A stretch of DNA of 44,664 nt from Chitinophaga pinensis (GCA_945877085.1 CAMCQV010000005.1:1-44664), one strand, 5' to 3'; numbered from the stretch's first letter, positions 17,499-26,909 are shown. Notes: generated by a model from the letters alone, not told the origin. Translations and numbers: made by a program.

Positions 17499-19154
17499 TT
17501 ATTTCAATACCTCTAAAATCGGCTTACCAATAGCACCGCTTGGCATCTGAATACCTAAAAGGGTGGTTACTGTAGGCGCAATATCTGTCATATAATTCAC
17601 GGAATTTACTTGTCCTTTTTTGATACCATTACCATACCATAACAAAGGTATATGCGCGTCATAATTATAGAATACGCCATGGTTTGTTCCAGTAGCATAT
17701 CCATCCATATAGCCCGATTTAGTCACAATGAACAAATCGCCACTTCTTTGAGGATTATAGCCATTGACAATTCTTTCTCTTAGTTCCTCTGGTAATGCAG
17801 CAGTTGCCACTTTACGGGACTCTACAACTTGCAATACACCAGGTTTTAGCTCTACATATTGGCGCACTATTTGAACTAATTTATCTTGCGTAACGCCAAG
17901 ACTATCCATTAAAGGATGGTTAAAATGAATATTGTATTCATTGATCGCAGTAATTAATTTATCACTCAAGCCTTGTTTTAATAATAATAGTCCTAATTCT
18001 TTTTTAATGCCTGATTCACTGATCAATCCACCTGGAATTTTATGCTTTTTAGAAAAGTCAGGAATATTGGCAACAGCATGGTCTGCTGTTAAAAACACAG
18101 TGTAATTGTTTTTTCCAACCTGCTGATCTAATCTTGCAAATAGCTGAGCAATCACTGCATCTAGCTTGATATAGCCGTCCAAGGTTTCCCAAGAATTTGG
18201 ACCAAATGAATGACCAATATAATCTGGGGAAGAAAAACTGATCGCCAATAAGTCTGTGATATCATCCTTACCTAACTGCTCATTCAACAAAGCTTTTTCT
18301 GCCATTTCCATCACAATATTGTTGCCGTATGGGGTAGAGGAGATTTTACCATAATCCTTGCCAATAAATTGAGATAAGGAATAAGGGAAACCTTTTTGTT
18401 CGGCACCTAATGGAGTGGATTCATAAGCGTTTATATCCCCATCACAATTTGCTTCGTAGACAGATTTAGCTAAACTTAGGTTCCATCCCTTTGCATATAA
18501 ACTGTCCACTCTATGCTGACCATTGAATTCGTTCACCCATTTAGGTAAGCTCTTACCATAATAGGTGGAGCTAATAAAATTTCCTGATTTACTATCATAC
18601 CAAAAAGCCCCATCGGCACTATGACCAGCAGGGATGATTGCACCTCTATCTTTAATGGAGATACCGTATACTTTACTTTTAAAATTACTGGCCAATTTAA
18701 GCTCATCCCCAAGCGTTGTTGTCCAAACATTTACTGGACTCATTTTACCGGCAGGACTGCCTTCCACACCTACAGAAACTACGGTTGGGTCTTCTACACA
18801 ATAGACCGTCCTTTGTTGATAGTTGTCATACCATTGGTTGCCAGTAATCCCATGTATTGCTGGTGTTGAGCCAGTGTAGACTGCAGCATGTCCACATGCC
18901 GTAACAGTAGGAACGTAGGGAATAAAGTTATTATTGCAACTAGCACCCTCATTCACAAAGCGCATAAAGCCTTGTTGGGATGTGAAATGCGCCTTAAATT
19001 GATTGATATAATCCCAGCGCATTTGATCAATTACAATACCTACAATTAATTTAGGTTTGCTTGATGAGATTGATGAGATTGATTTTGGGGCTTGTGCAAT
19101 GCTTACAAAAGACAGGAGTAAAAAGCATAAAATGGAGTAAATACGCATGTTCAC
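17499..19154 (-). CDS. pafA: PafA-like alkaline phosphatase, periplasmic
   Basis: Metal-dependent phosphomonoesterase of the alkaline phosphatase superfamily. It is 551 residues with a signal peptide (IYSILCFLLLSFVSIAQA). Active-site residues line up with Elizabethkingia PafA (T79, N100, K162, R164): Thr85 in VPTVTACGHA, Asn106 in ITGNQWYD, and Lys168 and Arg170 in SIKDRGAI, with the same spacing of 21 and 62. Metal ligands appear in VIDQMRWDY, SSPDYIGHSFG, FLTADHAVAN and TNHGVFYNYD. It probably scavenges phosphate from organic esters. An ATG two codons downstream is an alternative start. Divergent from the oxoamine synthase. No Pho box was identified. Confidence 0.9.
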   Translation of the reverse strand: MNMRIYSILCFLLLSFVSIAQAPKSISSISSSKPKLIVGIVIDQMRWDYINQFKAHFTSQQGFMRFVNEGASCNNNFIPYVPTVTACGHAAVYTGSTPAIHGITGNQWYDNYQQRTVYCVEDPTVVSVGVEGSPAGKMSPVNVWTTTLGDELKLASNFKSKVYGISIKDRGAIIPAGHSADGAFWYDSKSGNFISSTYYGKSLPKWVNEFNGQHRVDSLYAKGWNLSLAKSVYEANCDGDINAYESTPLGAEQKGFPYSLSQFIGKDYGKISSTPYGNNIVMEMAEKALLNEQLGKDDITDLLAISFSSPDYIGHSFGPNSWETLDGYIKLDAVIAQLFARLDQQVGKNNYTVFLTADHAVANIPDFSKKHKIPGGLISESGIKKELGLLLLKQGLSDKLITAINEYNIHFNHPLMDSLGVTQDKLVQIVRQYVELKPGVLQVVESRKVATAALPEELRERIVNGYNPQRSGDLFIVTKSGYMDGYATGTNHGVFYNYDAHIPLLWYGNGIKKGQVNSVNYMTDIAPTVTTLLGIQMPSGAIGKPILEVLK

Positions 19155-19211
19155 ATGAATTTAAGACTGCAAATTACGGATAATTATAGCCTATTAAAGC
19201 CAAAAAATTAT

Positions 19212-19219
19212 TAAATTTG
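19212..19219 (+). promoter_or_regulatory. -7 promoter box of the oxoamine synthase gene
   Basis: TAAATTTG matches TAnnTTTG exactly, 19 bases before the start codon, in the 84-bp space shared with the divergent pafA. Confidence 0.55.
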
Positions 19220-19238
19220 CAGGTATAATTAGAAACCT

Positions 19239-20495
19239 ATGGCAGATATATTTGAAAGGCTGACTAAAAACTACGGACCAATTGGTCAACATCGTGAAAG
19301 AGCACATGGCTATTTTGCATTTCCTAAACTAGAAGGAGAAATAGGCTCTAAGATGCAATTTAGAGGTCAAGAAATGATTGTATGGAGTCTTAATAATTAC
19401 TTAGGATTAGCCAATCATCCAGAAGTGCGTAAGGCAGATGCTGACGGATCTGCTATGTATGGTTTAGCATTACCGATGGGTGCAAGAATGATGAGTGGAA
19501 ATAGTGACTTGCACGAACAATTAGAAAAAGAATTAGCTGCATTTGTACATAAGGAAGATTCAATTTTGATGAACTATGGATACCAAGGGATTATGAGTGC
19601 CATTGATGCGATCTGTGGTCGTCATGATGTAGTGGTGTATGATGCAGAATGTCATGCATGTATCATCGATGCTTTGAGAATGATTCCAGGTCACCGATTT
19701 GTTTTTAAACACAACGATGTAGATGATTGCGAAAAACAATTAATGAGAGCACAAGCATTGGTAGACAAACAACAATCTGGTGGTATTTTAGTGATCACTG
19801 AAGGTGTATTTGGTATGGCGGGTGATCAAGGTAAATTAAAAGAGATTGCTGCATTAAAAAAGAAAGTGCCATTCCGTTTATTAGTAGACGATGCACATGG
19901 ATTTGGTACATTAGGTACAACTGGCGCTGGCGCTGGTGAAGCACAAGGTTGTCAAGATGAAATTGATTTATATTTCTCCACATTTGCTAAGAGTATGGCA
20001 TCAATTGGTGCTTTCATGGCTGGACCAAGAACCATCATTGATTATATCCGTTACAATATTCGTTCACAGATCTTTGCAAAGAGTTTACCAATGCCATATG
20101 TGGTCGGTAATTTAAAACGTTTAGAATTGTTAAGATCAAAGCCAGAATTAAAAGCAAATTTGTGGAAGAATGCATTGACATTACAAAATGGGTTAAAAGA
20201 AAGAGGATTTGATATTGGTAAAACAGATTCTGTAGTGACTCCAGTGTATATGAAAGGTGGCGTAGAAGAAGCCACTGCGATGGTTATGGATATCAGAGAG
20301 AATTATAAAATTTTCTGTTCTATTGTAGTGTATCCTGTGATTCCAAAAGGACATATCATTTACAGATTAATTCCTACTGCAGTGCATACACAGGAGGAGA
20401 TTGATTTAACTTTAAAAGCATTTAGTGAGACCAAAGCGAAATTGGATGCAGGTGCGTATAAAGTGGCTGAAATACCAGATATGGCCAATAAATAA
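19239..20495 (+). CDS. Alpha-oxoamine synthase, serine palmitoyltransferase-like
   Basis: PLP enzyme joining an amino acid to an acyl thioester with loss of CO2. It is 418 residues. The PLP lysine is K251 in STFAKSMASIGAF, the cofactor-facing D217/H220 are in DDAHGFGTLG, and the substrate-side motif is SLNNYLGLANHPEVRKAD. The family covers 8-amino-7-oxononanoate synthase, glycine C-acetyltransferase, serine palmitoyltransferase and cysteate acyltransferase. In Bacteroidota this longer form with an N-terminal IFERLTKNYGPIGQH extension is usually taken as sphingolipid (SPT) or sulfonolipid synthesis. No bio genes or tdh lie nearby, which argues against the first two. SPT versus cysteate specificity cannot be settled here. 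Own promoter box and terminator. Confidence 0.85.
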   Translation: MADIFERLTKNYGPIGQHRERAHGYFAFPKLEGEIGSKMQFRGQEMIVWSLNNYLGLANHPEVRKADADGSAMYGLALPMGARMMSGNSDLHEQLEKELAAFVHKEDSILMNYGYQGIMSAIDAICGRHDVVVYDAECHACIIDALRMIPGHRFVFKHNDVDDCEKQLMRAQALVDKQQSGGILVITEGVFGMAGDQGKLKEIAALKKKVPFRLLVDDAHGFGTLGTTGAGAGEAQGCQDEIDLYFSTFAKSMASIGAFMAGPRTIIDYIRYNIRSQIFAKSLPMPYVVGNLKRLELLRSKPELKANLWKNALTLQNGLKERGFDIGKTDSVVTPVYMKGGVEEATAMVMDIRENYKIFCSIVVYPVIPKGHIIYRLIPTAVHTQEEIDLTLKAFSETKAKLDAGAYKVAEIPDMANK

Positions 20496-20532
20496 AATTG
20501 ATCTTATTTGAAAATTAATGCAATTTGAATAT

Positions 20533-20566
20533 AAAATGAGTCTCCCAAAAGAGGCTCATTTTTTTA
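20533..20566 (+). terminator. Terminator after the oxoamine synthase gene
   Basis: AAAATGAGTCTC (20533-20544) pairs with GAGGCTCATTTT (20551-20562), with one wobble, and continues into T. Its end touches the stop codon of the convergent BrkB-family gene. Confidence 0.85.
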
Positions 20567-21499
20567 GTTAAAGTAGTCTATCTGATCTTGTTCTTTTTTG
20601 AGTATTTCAATACTCACGTTTAACTCGAATCCAATCAACAAAATAAGTGCGTTAATATAGATCAAGGTCATGACTACAAGTACGGTTCCTATTGAGCCAT
20701 AAATTTTACTATAGCTTCCAAAATTATTGACCCAGTATGAAAAGCCCAAGGTGGTTACTAACATTAATGTAGTAGAAAGGATGGCTCCAGGAGATAGCAG
20801 GGCCCATTTTTCTTTCACATGTGGGGCATATTTGTAAATAAAGGCATTGCCATAAAATAAAAGTAAAACAATGATGCCCCATCGAATGCTGTTCCAATAA
20901 GGTAAAATAGTTTTTCTTTTGATATCGAATAGTTCTCTCAAGAGCGTTGTTAACTGATCCTGCCCAATCAATACCAATAAGCTAGCAAAAACAAGTAACA
21001 TTAAAATCAATGTTAATCGAAGCGCCCTCATTCTTTGATGTAAAAAGAAGGGTTTGTTTTGCATAATGGATTTATCGAAACTTCGAATGATCCCAGTCAT
21101 GGCATTAGAAGCATAAAATAATAATAAAAGAAAACCAAAAGAAAAGATACCAACGTGTTGACTTAATAGGTCATTGATAATATCTAAAATAAATCGATAG
21201 GTACTTGAATTAGGTGAGATGTCTTTAAAGATGGAAAGAATCTGCTTTTTAATTTTTAAACTTTTAGGGAAATAGGGAATGATCGAAAATAAAAATAAGA
21301 ATCCTGCAGGCAATGCCATAATTAAATTAAAGGATATGGCAGAAGCACGATCATAGAGCCCTATCGTATTCAATTGTTTGAATAAAAACTGAATCACTTG
21401 AAATAAGTTCACTTCTTGGAATCCAGGAATGACAATACGCTTCGCTTTCTGCTTTGCAAACTGCAATGGAATTTGAAGGTATTGAACTATTTTTTTCAA
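20564..21499 (-). CDS. YihY/BrkB family inner membrane protein
   Basis: A 311-residue polytopic protein with about six hydrophobic segments. Family marks are the N-terminal DRASAISFNLIMALPAGFLF stretch, a middle segment with GIFSFGFLLLLFYASNAMTGI, and the C-terminal YGSIGTVLVVMTLIYINALILLIG helix. YihY/BrkB proteins were once annotated as RNase BN, which is now considered wrong; proposed roles in envelope lipid transport are unsettled. It lies 31 bases after mltG on the same strand and is probably cotranscribed, which fits an envelope role. Confidence 0.88.
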   Translation of the reverse strand: MKKIVQYLQIPLQFAKQKAKRIVIPGFQEVNLFQVIQFLFKQLNTIGLYDRASAISFNLIMALPAGFLFLFSIIPYFPKSLKIKKQILSIFKDISPNSSTYRFILDIINDLLSQHVGIFSFGFLLLLFYASNAMTGIIRSFDKSIMQNKPFFLHQRMRALRLTLILMLLVFASLLVLIGQDQLTTLLRELFDIKRKTILPYWNSIRWGIIVLLLFYGNAFIYKYAPHVKEKWALLSPGAILSTTLMLVTTLGFSYWVNNFGSYSKIYGSIGTVLVVMTLIYINALILLIGFELNVSIEILKKEQDQIDYFN

Positions 21500-21530
21500 G
21501 AAATTATGGGGGTATTTAAAATTGAATTAA

Positions 21531-22556
21531 TTAAGGATTTTTTTCTTGGGCTTTCTTAGCTTGGAACTCGTCTAGTTTTTTCTGGTATTCCTTTGCATAT
21601 TTATCATGTTCGGCATAGTTATTACTAAAGTGGTGATAACCACTAAAGTCGGCTTTGGCAACAAAGTAAATATAATCTGTTTTAGGGGCATCCAATACTA
21701 AGTCAATGGTTTTAGGCGCTGGGGTACAAATTGGGCCAGGAGGTAAACCTTTTACACGGTAAGTATTGTATGGAGATGCGTTAGATAAATATTTTTCATA
21801 AATACGTGTGATTGTAAAATCCTGCATGGCATATTTGATAGTAGGGCATGCTTGTAAAGGCATTTGCTTGTTCAACCTATTTTGGTAAACACTTGCAATT
21901 AAGGATTTGTCTGAGTCATAGTTGGTTTCTTCTTCGACAATCGAAGCCAATGTGTAGATTTGATCTTGTCCCAAGCCTTTAGATGCTGCTTTTTGAATAC
22001 GGTTGTTTTGACTCCAGAAACGAATTTGCGCCTTTTGTAATTTGCCTAAAATTTGAGTCATGGAACTACTCCAATAAAATTCATACGTATTTGGAATCAA
22101 CAAAGTAAATAAATGGGTGGTGTCTGTATAAAAAGCGCTTAAAGAGTCATTGTTACTCAAAAAAGCCATAACTGATGTGCTGTCTTTCTCAAAAGAAGTT
22201 GAGATTAGTTTTGCCAATTCACCTTTTGTACGCACTTTATTCAATACCAATTTTACAGTGGCTTGTTGATTGTTTCTTAACATTCTAATTAAATCTAGTA
22301 CGCTGGTTTTTCTTTTTACAAGGAATTTACCTGGCTTGATTTTTTCTTCGACCTTTAATGCTTTAGCAAAAAGCAAAAAACTAGTTTTTTCGAAGATGAT
22401 TTTTTTAGCAACCAAGCTATCAGCAAATTGACTCAATCCTTCGTTTTGATATTCGACATAGACCTTCTCTCCTTTGAAATGAGTACTCTTAACGAATACA
22501 ATAAAGAATAGATAGAAAACAATAACACTAATTAAAATTGAAACTAGTTTTTTCAT
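21531..22556 (-). CDS. mltG: Endolytic murein transglycosylase MltG
   Basis: Cleaves nascent glycan strands in peptidoglycan and so sets strand length; anchored in the inner membrane with a periplasmic catalytic domain. It is 341 residues. The N-terminal anchor is residues 4-22 (LVSILISVIVFYLFFIVFV). A LysM-like part comes next, then the YceG domain with catalytic Glu208 in LASIVEEETNYDSDK, equivalent to E. coli E218, and the conserved SPYNTYRVKGLPPGPICTP block. First gene after the secG terminator, followed by the BrkB-family gene. Confidence 0.96.
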   Translation of the reverse strand: MKKLVSILISVIVFYLFFIVFVKSTHFKGEKVYVEYQNEGLSQFADSLVAKKIIFEKTSFLLFAKALKVEEKIKPGKFLVKRKTSVLDLIRMLRNNQQATVKLVLNKVRTKGELAKLISTSFEKDSTSVMAFLSNNDSLSAFYTDTTHLFTLLIPNTYEFYWSSSMTQILGKLQKAQIRFWSQNNRIQKAASKGLGQDQIYTLASIVEEETNYDSDKSLIASVYQNRLNKQMPLQACPTIKYAMQDFTITRIYEKYLSNASPYNTYRVKGLPPGPICTPAPKTIDLVLDAPKTDYIYFVAKADFSGYHHFSNNYAEHDKYAKEYQKKLDEFQAKKAQEKNP

Positions 22557-22570
22557 ATCAACTAAAATAC

Positions 22571-22603
22571 AAAAAAAATCCCCACCATTGGGATGGCGGG
22601 GAT
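22571..22603 (-). terminator. Terminator after secG
   Basis: ATCCCC-A-CCAT (22578-22588) pairs with ATGG-C-GGGGAT (22593-22603) around TGGG. Read on the minus strand the hairpin is followed by a run of eight T. It separates secG from mltG. Confidence 0.9.
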
Positions 22604-22643
22604 AAATTCTATGTTAACAGAATGTTTGCACATTCTAGTTGAA

Positions 22644-22985
22644 TTACTTTTTGTTCGTATCCATAACAGCTGGCGGCGGCGGAGGTGCTACTTGCGTTGC
22701 TGGACTTGTAGTAGTTGAGGTATTTACCTTATCTATTACGCTGTTTCCATTGCTGCTATTCCCACTTAAAAATAGGGTAGAAGTGATTGCTAAGACTGCA
22801 ATAACTGATGCGAAAATCCAAGTACCTTTTTCAAGTACGTCTGTAGTTTGCTTTACACCCATGAAATTATTACTCAAACCACCAACATTGGCGTTTAATC
22901 CACCACCTTTTGGGTTTTGGATCAATACCATGAATCCTAAAGCAAGGCAAGCTAATACGATTAATATTAAGAAGAAAGTTATCAT
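22644..22985 (-). CDS. secG: Preprotein translocase subunit SecG
   Basis: Small partner of SecYE that assists protein export. It is 113 residues with two transmembrane helices (about 3-20 and 55-75). The family loop LIQNPKGGGLNANVGG lies between them. The tail is Ser/Thr/Pro-rich with five prolines in a row (PPPPP), longer than in E. coli but usual in Bacteroidota. Its ATG overlaps the stop of the upstream TPR gene as ATGA, so translational coupling is likely. Last gene of the miaB-to-secG unit, followed by a terminator. Confidence 0.94.
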   Translation of the reverse strand: MITFFLILIVLACLALGFMVLIQNPKGGGLNANVGGLSNNFMGVKQTTDVLEKGTWIFASVIAVLAITSTLFLSGNSSNGNSVIDKVNTSTTTSPATQVAPPPPPAVMDTNKK

Positions 22986-23713
22986 TTGTTATTTTTTAAA
23001 TGTTCAATACGGGATGCAAAATAAACGGATTTTTCAGGAAAAATAAAACTTAATTTTTCATAGGTGGCTATTGCTTTCTTCCAATTCCCTTGTTTTTCCC
23101 ATATTTCAGCCATGGATTCGGTTAAAATGTCGGCAGGAACATTGGCTTTTTCGGCAATTTGAGCGATCATTTGCTCCTGATCTGGGGCCAATGAAGCAAT
23201 TTGGTCAGCCTGGTCTACACCATCCTTGTTTTTAATCACTTTAAGCCAGGCAGTGAAACTTCTGAGCTGCTGGGTAAATTTATCTTGTGGGAGCTTAGAG
23301 AGGTCTAATTCAATGCCTTGTGCGGCAAAATAGTCTTTCTGAAGGCTTACTGTTGTTTCTTTCTCATAATCCAAAGCAGCAGATGCATCCACTTCTTCAT
23401 TGAATTGGGCTACTTGTTGGTCAAGTAAGCTGTTTAATTTGGCATCTGCAGGGGCATGTTCATTGGTCTGACCAACTTGATGCATTAAGCAATGTACATG
23501 AAGACTAGATGGGAAATAGGCAGTTGCTTTAGACAATTGCGCATCTAATAGAGGAGAGGCAATCATCTGGTATTTCTTTGCCAATAGAAATTGCAAACTT
23601 GGAGCATAGGGATGATCCAATGCATATTTTTCAAGGGTATCCGTTTCTACGGCTTCTAATGAAGCATGTCCAGTCCATTGTTTCACTATATCGTTGATCA
23701 TTACTGCACTCAT
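22982..23713 (-). CDS. Tetratricopeptide-repeat-like protein
   Basis: A 243-residue soluble protein without signal peptide. The C-terminal part carries at least one clear TPR-type helix pair (MAEIWEKQGNWKKAIATYEKLSFIFPEKSVYFASRIEHL). Earlier parts are helical with low similarity to anything I know. Role unknown. It lies 2 bases after lptE and overlaps secG by 4 bases, so it is firmly part of this envelope-biogenesis unit and may help assembly of secretion or outer-membrane components; that is inference from position only. Confidence 0.8.
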   Translation of the reverse strand: MSAVMINDIVKQWTGHASLEAVETDTLEKYALDHPYAPSLQFLLAKKYQMIASPLLDAQLSKATAYFPSSLHVHCLMHQVGQTNEHAPADAKLNSLLDQQVAQFNEEVDASAALDYEKETTVSLQKDYFAAQGIELDLSKLPQDKFTQQLRSFTAWLKVIKNKDGVDQADQIASLAPDQEQMIAQIAEKANVPADILTESMAEIWEKQGNWKKAIATYEKLSFIFPEKSVYFASRIEHLKNNK

Positions 23714-23715
23714 GC

Positions 23716-24222
23716 TTACCAGTTTGAAAAAATTTGATTAAAAATATCATCCGTTATACTTCGAATTATTTCATCCATTAACTGACTCTCTGCTTGATTC
23801 AAAGTAAGATTGGCTGAAAAGTCAAAATTACGAGATACATCAAATTCAAGTTCTTTATTTTCCAATGTCTTTTTTAAAACCACATGCACAGTTACAGTCA
23901 ATCTATTACTTGCAGCAGCTTGTCCACTTACACCAACTGTTTGTGAAGGATCGTAATTGGTAATGGTCGCAAAAATTTGATAATGTGCATCGTCACTATT
24001 GGTTCTGGTCAATTTAGTTTGACCAATAATTTTTTGTAAAATTTTATCTGTTAGCATTGGTGCCAACTGAGGATTTACATATTTTGCCCTATTGTCAATA
24101 AAACCAATTTTAACGGTCTTGACATCGTCAGGAATCATCGCGTCCTTAAAACTATAGATACCACAAGAAGTAAAAAAGAAGCAAATGCTGATGTAGCTTA
24201 ATATGTAAAATTTATTCTTCAA
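23716..24222 (-). CDS. lptE: LptE-like lipopolysaccharide assembly lipoprotein
   Basis: Outer-membrane lipoprotein expected to plug and assist LptD in placing LPS on the surface. From a TTG at 24222 the product has 168 residues and begins with an ideal lipoprotein signal (KNKFYILSYISICFFFTSC, lipid Cys at 20). The mature part has the family pattern GIYSFKDAMIPDDVKTVKIGFIDN then a beta-rich domain. A GTG at 24261 would add 13 polar residues before the signal and overlap the upstream gene by 50 bases, so I prefer TTG, which overlaps it by 11 bases. No ATG is available in this region. Part of the miaB-to-secG unit. Confidence 0.82.
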   Translation of the reverse strand: MKNKFYILSYISICFFFTSCGIYSFKDAMIPDDVKTVKIGFIDNRAKYVNPQLAPMLTDKILQKIIGQTKLTRTNSDDAHYQIFATITNYDPSQTVGVSGQAAASNRLTVTVHVVLKKTLENKELEFDVSRNFDFSANLTLNQAESQLMDEIIRSITDDIFNQIFSNW

Positions 24223-25465
24223 TATCGTATTCTTTAATTTTTCTGTACAATGTTCTTTCACTTATGCCAAGGTCGGTAGATGCATCTTTACGACGTCCTC
24301 TATGTTTTTTAAGTGCCTTTAAAATTAGTTCTTTTTCTTTATCCATGATATTTAAAGACTCTTCTATTTCATAATGATTCTGCATATCATTGTCAATGAT
24401 CACTGGTTGATGATGCGGCAATTGCATTGCGGTACCAGGCATGCTTACATTGGAGATTGGACTGTTCGATGGGCCAATATCTTCCTTTAATTCATTAATA
24501 ATGGCTTCTTTTGTAAAGTGAGCAGCTTGTCCAGATAAACTTGGGTTTTGTAAAATCTCTAAAAACATTTTCTTTAACTCGTTGACATCTTTTTTCATGT
24601 CAAAAAAGAGCTTGTATAAAATCTCACGTTCATTGGCAAATTCACCTACAGGCGTGCCTGTTACCATTGGCATTTTATTTGCTGTATGTTTTGGTAAAAA
24701 TGAATTCAATTGTGTTGCATCTATATGGTCGTTTTTACTCAATACAGAAATTTGCTCCGCAATATTTTTTAATTCACGCACATTACCAGGCCAACCATAA
24801 GCAGTTAAAAGTCCTCTAGCTTCTTCGTCTAAATAAATGGGCTTGGTTTTATATTTTTCAGCAAAATCTACCACGAATTTTCTAAATAATAAAGGGATAT
24901 CTTCCTTGCGGTCTCTCAATGATGGAACACGAATAGGTACCGTATTCAATCTATAATATAAATCTTCTCTAAATTTTCCTTTTTCTGTAAACTCAATCAA
25001 TTCTCTATTGGTTGCAGCAATTACACGCACATCTGTTTTTTGTACTTTAGAAGAACCTACACGAATGAATTCACCAGTTTCTAAGACACGTAATAATCTT
25101 GCCTGTGTACCCAAGGGCATTTCGCCAATCTCATCTAAGAAAATCGTACCACCACTCACCGTTTCAAAATAACCTTTGCGGCTATCTACAGCACCTGTGA
25201 ATGAACCTTTCTCGTGACCAAATAATTCCGAATCAATCGTGCCTTCTGGGATTGCGCCGCAGTTAACAGCAATAAATGGATTGTGTTTTCGGGAGGATAA
25301 GCTATGAATGATTTGAGAAAAAACCTCTTTACCAACACCACTTTCACCAACAATAAGTACCGTTAAATCTGTTGCAGCAACCTGCTCTGCAGTATTTAAT
25401 GCATGATTCAGTAGGGGCGTATTGCCAATGATACTGAATCTATTTTTTAATGATTGTAAATCCAT
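24212..25465 (-). CDS. Sigma-54-dependent transcriptional activator without receiver domain
   Basis: AAA+ enhancer-binding protein that opens promoters of RNA polymerase with sigma-54 (RpoN). At 417 residues it starts almost directly with the AAA+ module: Walker A GESGVGKE at 40-47, sigma-54 contact loop GSFTGA at 87-92 (usual form GAFTGA), Walker B GTIFLDEIGE, arginine-finger region FREDLYYRLN, and GWPGNVRELKN. A Fis-type helix-turn-helix closes the protein (KHRGRRKDASTDLGISERTLYRKIKEYDI). There is no N-terminal response-receiver, GAF or PAS domain, so its signal input is unknown. Placed 25 bases after miaB and overlapping lptE, a gene order I know from other Bacteroidota. Confidence 0.93.
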   Translation of the reverse strand: MDLQSLKNRFSIIGNTPLLNHALNTAEQVAATDLTVLIVGESGVGKEVFSQIIHSLSSRKHNPFIAVNCGAIPEGTIDSELFGHEKGSFTGAVDSRKGYFETVSGGTIFLDEIGEMPLGTQARLLRVLETGEFIRVGSSKVQKTDVRVIAATNRELIEFTEKGKFREDLYYRLNTVPIRVPSLRDRKEDIPLLFRKFVVDFAEKYKTKPIYLDEEARGLLTAYGWPGNVRELKNIAEQISVLSKNDHIDATQLNSFLPKHTANKMPMVTGTPVGEFANEREILYKLFFDMKKDVNELKKMFLEILQNPSLSGQAAHFTKEAIINELKEDIGPSNSPISNVSMPGTAMQLPHHQPVIIDNDMQNHYEIEESLNIMDKEKELILKALKKHRGRRKDASTDLGISERTLYRKIKEYDIEE

Positions 25466-25490
25466 GGCATGAATAAATTAAATAAAAAAA

Positions 25491-26909
25491 TTAAACGATT
25501 CTTCCTAATAAAGTACCTTTTGTAAAATCTTGAATCTTCACTTGTGCATAATCTCCTTTTTTATAATTGAAATTGCCTTTCGGAAAAACAACTACCTTAT
25601 TTTGACTTGTACGGCCCATCCATTCTGCTTCATTCCTTTTACTATTGCCTTCAATCAACACCTCAAATACGCTACCCACATCTCTTTTATTGCTTTCATT
25701 AGAGAGTGTCCATTGTGCATCCACAATTTCTTGTAACCTTCTTTTTTTGGTGACTAAGTCTACATCATCTTCATACCTTCTCGCGGCCAATGTGCCTGGA
25801 CGTTCAGAATAAAAATACATATAGCTTAAATCGTATTTGGCATATTCTAAAAGGCTTAGTGTATCTCGATGATCCTCCTCTGTTTCGGTGCAAAATCCTG
25901 CGATGATATCAGAAGTAATACTACAATTTGGTAGTAAAGCACGAATGCGGTCAATTTTAGCCATATACCATTCTCTGGTATAAGTCCTGTTCATTAATTG
26001 CAACATCCTTGTACTGCCACTTTGTACAGGCAGGTGGATATGTTTGCAAATATTATCATACTTAACAATAGTATGTAAGACTTCGTCCGTAATATCTTTT
26101 GGATGAGAAGTGCTGAATCTAACGCGAAGGCTTGGGTCAATTTGAGCCACTTCCTCGAGTAACATAGCAAAAGTAGTCGTTGCATTATTTTCTGGATTGT
26201 TCCAATAGTAACTGTCTACATTTTGGCCTAATAAAACAACTTCTTTGTATCCTTTTTCAAATAAGTCCTTACATTCTGCAAGGATAGAAAATGCATCTCG
26301 GCTACGCTCACGTCCTCTTGTGAAAGGCACTACACAAAAACTACACATATTATTACAACCACGCATGATAGATACAAAAGCACTAATGCCATTGTTGTCT
26401 AATCTAACGGGGGCAATATCACCATAGGTTTCGTCTCTACTTAATAAAACATTCACCGCTTTATGGCCAGTGCCTGCATTGGCAATCAGGTCGGGTAGGG
26501 TTCTATAAGCATCCGGACCAACCACTAAGTCAACCAATTTTTCTTCTTCTAATAATTGGGCTTTTAATCTTTCCGCCATACAACCCAGTACACCCACTAA
26601 AACCCCAGGGTTGGCTTGTTTTAATCTCCTAAATTCTGTCAATCGCTTGCGAATGGTTAGCTCAGCTTTCTCACGAATAGAGCAAGTATTGATCAGGATT
26701 AAATCTGCGATTTCAATATTTTTGGTGCCACCAAAACCATTCTTTTCTAATATGGCTGCAACCACTTCACTGTCAGCAAAGTTCATTGCACAGCCATAAC
26801 TTTCTACATAGAAATGCTTTTCGAATACCGCCGAATTAGCTTGACTCGCATAGGCTTCGCCTTGTCTAGCTTCATCCTGGGTTTTATCTATGAGTAAATC
26901 GGGTTCCAT
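25491..26909 (-). CDS. miaB: tRNA-2-methylthio-N6-dimethylallyladenosine synthase MiaB
   Basis: Radical SAM methylthiotransferase that adds a methylthio group to i6A37 of tRNAs reading UNN codons. It is 472 residues from the ATG at 26909. The N-terminal UPF0004 domain carries the auxiliary-cluster cysteines C40 (ESYGCAMN), C76 (NTCSIRE) and C110 (GVLGCMAER). The radical SAM triad is C185, C189 and C192 (GCNNMCSFC). A TRAM domain ends the protein. An in-frame reading to 27023 would add 38 residues without family similarity. First gene of the unit running to secG. Confidence 0.95.
   Translation of the reverse strand: MEPDLLIDKTQDEARQGEAYASQANSAVFEKHFYVESYGCAMNFADSEVVAAILEKNGFGGTKNIEIADLILINTCSIREKAELTIRKRLTEFRRLKQANPGVLVGVLGCMAERLKAQLLEEEKLVDLVVGPDAYRTLPDLIANAGTGHKAVNVLLSRDETYGDIAPVRLDNNGISAFVSIMRGCNNMCSFCVVPFTRGRERSRDAFSILAECKDLFEKGYKEVVLLGQNVDSYYWNNPENNATTTFAMLLEEVAQIDPSLRVRFSTSHPKDITDEVLHTIVKYDNICKHIHLPVQSGSTRMLQLMNRTYTREWYMAKIDRIRALLPNCSITSDIIAGFCTETEEDHRDTLSLLEYAKYDLSYMYFYSERPGTLAARRYEDDVDLVTKKRRLQEIVDAQWTLSNESNKRDVGSVFEVLIEGNSKRNEAEWMGRTSQNKVVVFPKGNFNYKKGDYAQVKIQDFTKGTLLGRIV

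Noticed and set aside
22639-23046. A 135-codon reading frame on the plus strand over secG
   Set aside because: Shadow of secG, whose two helices, family loop and ATGA coupling to the upstream gene are convincing.
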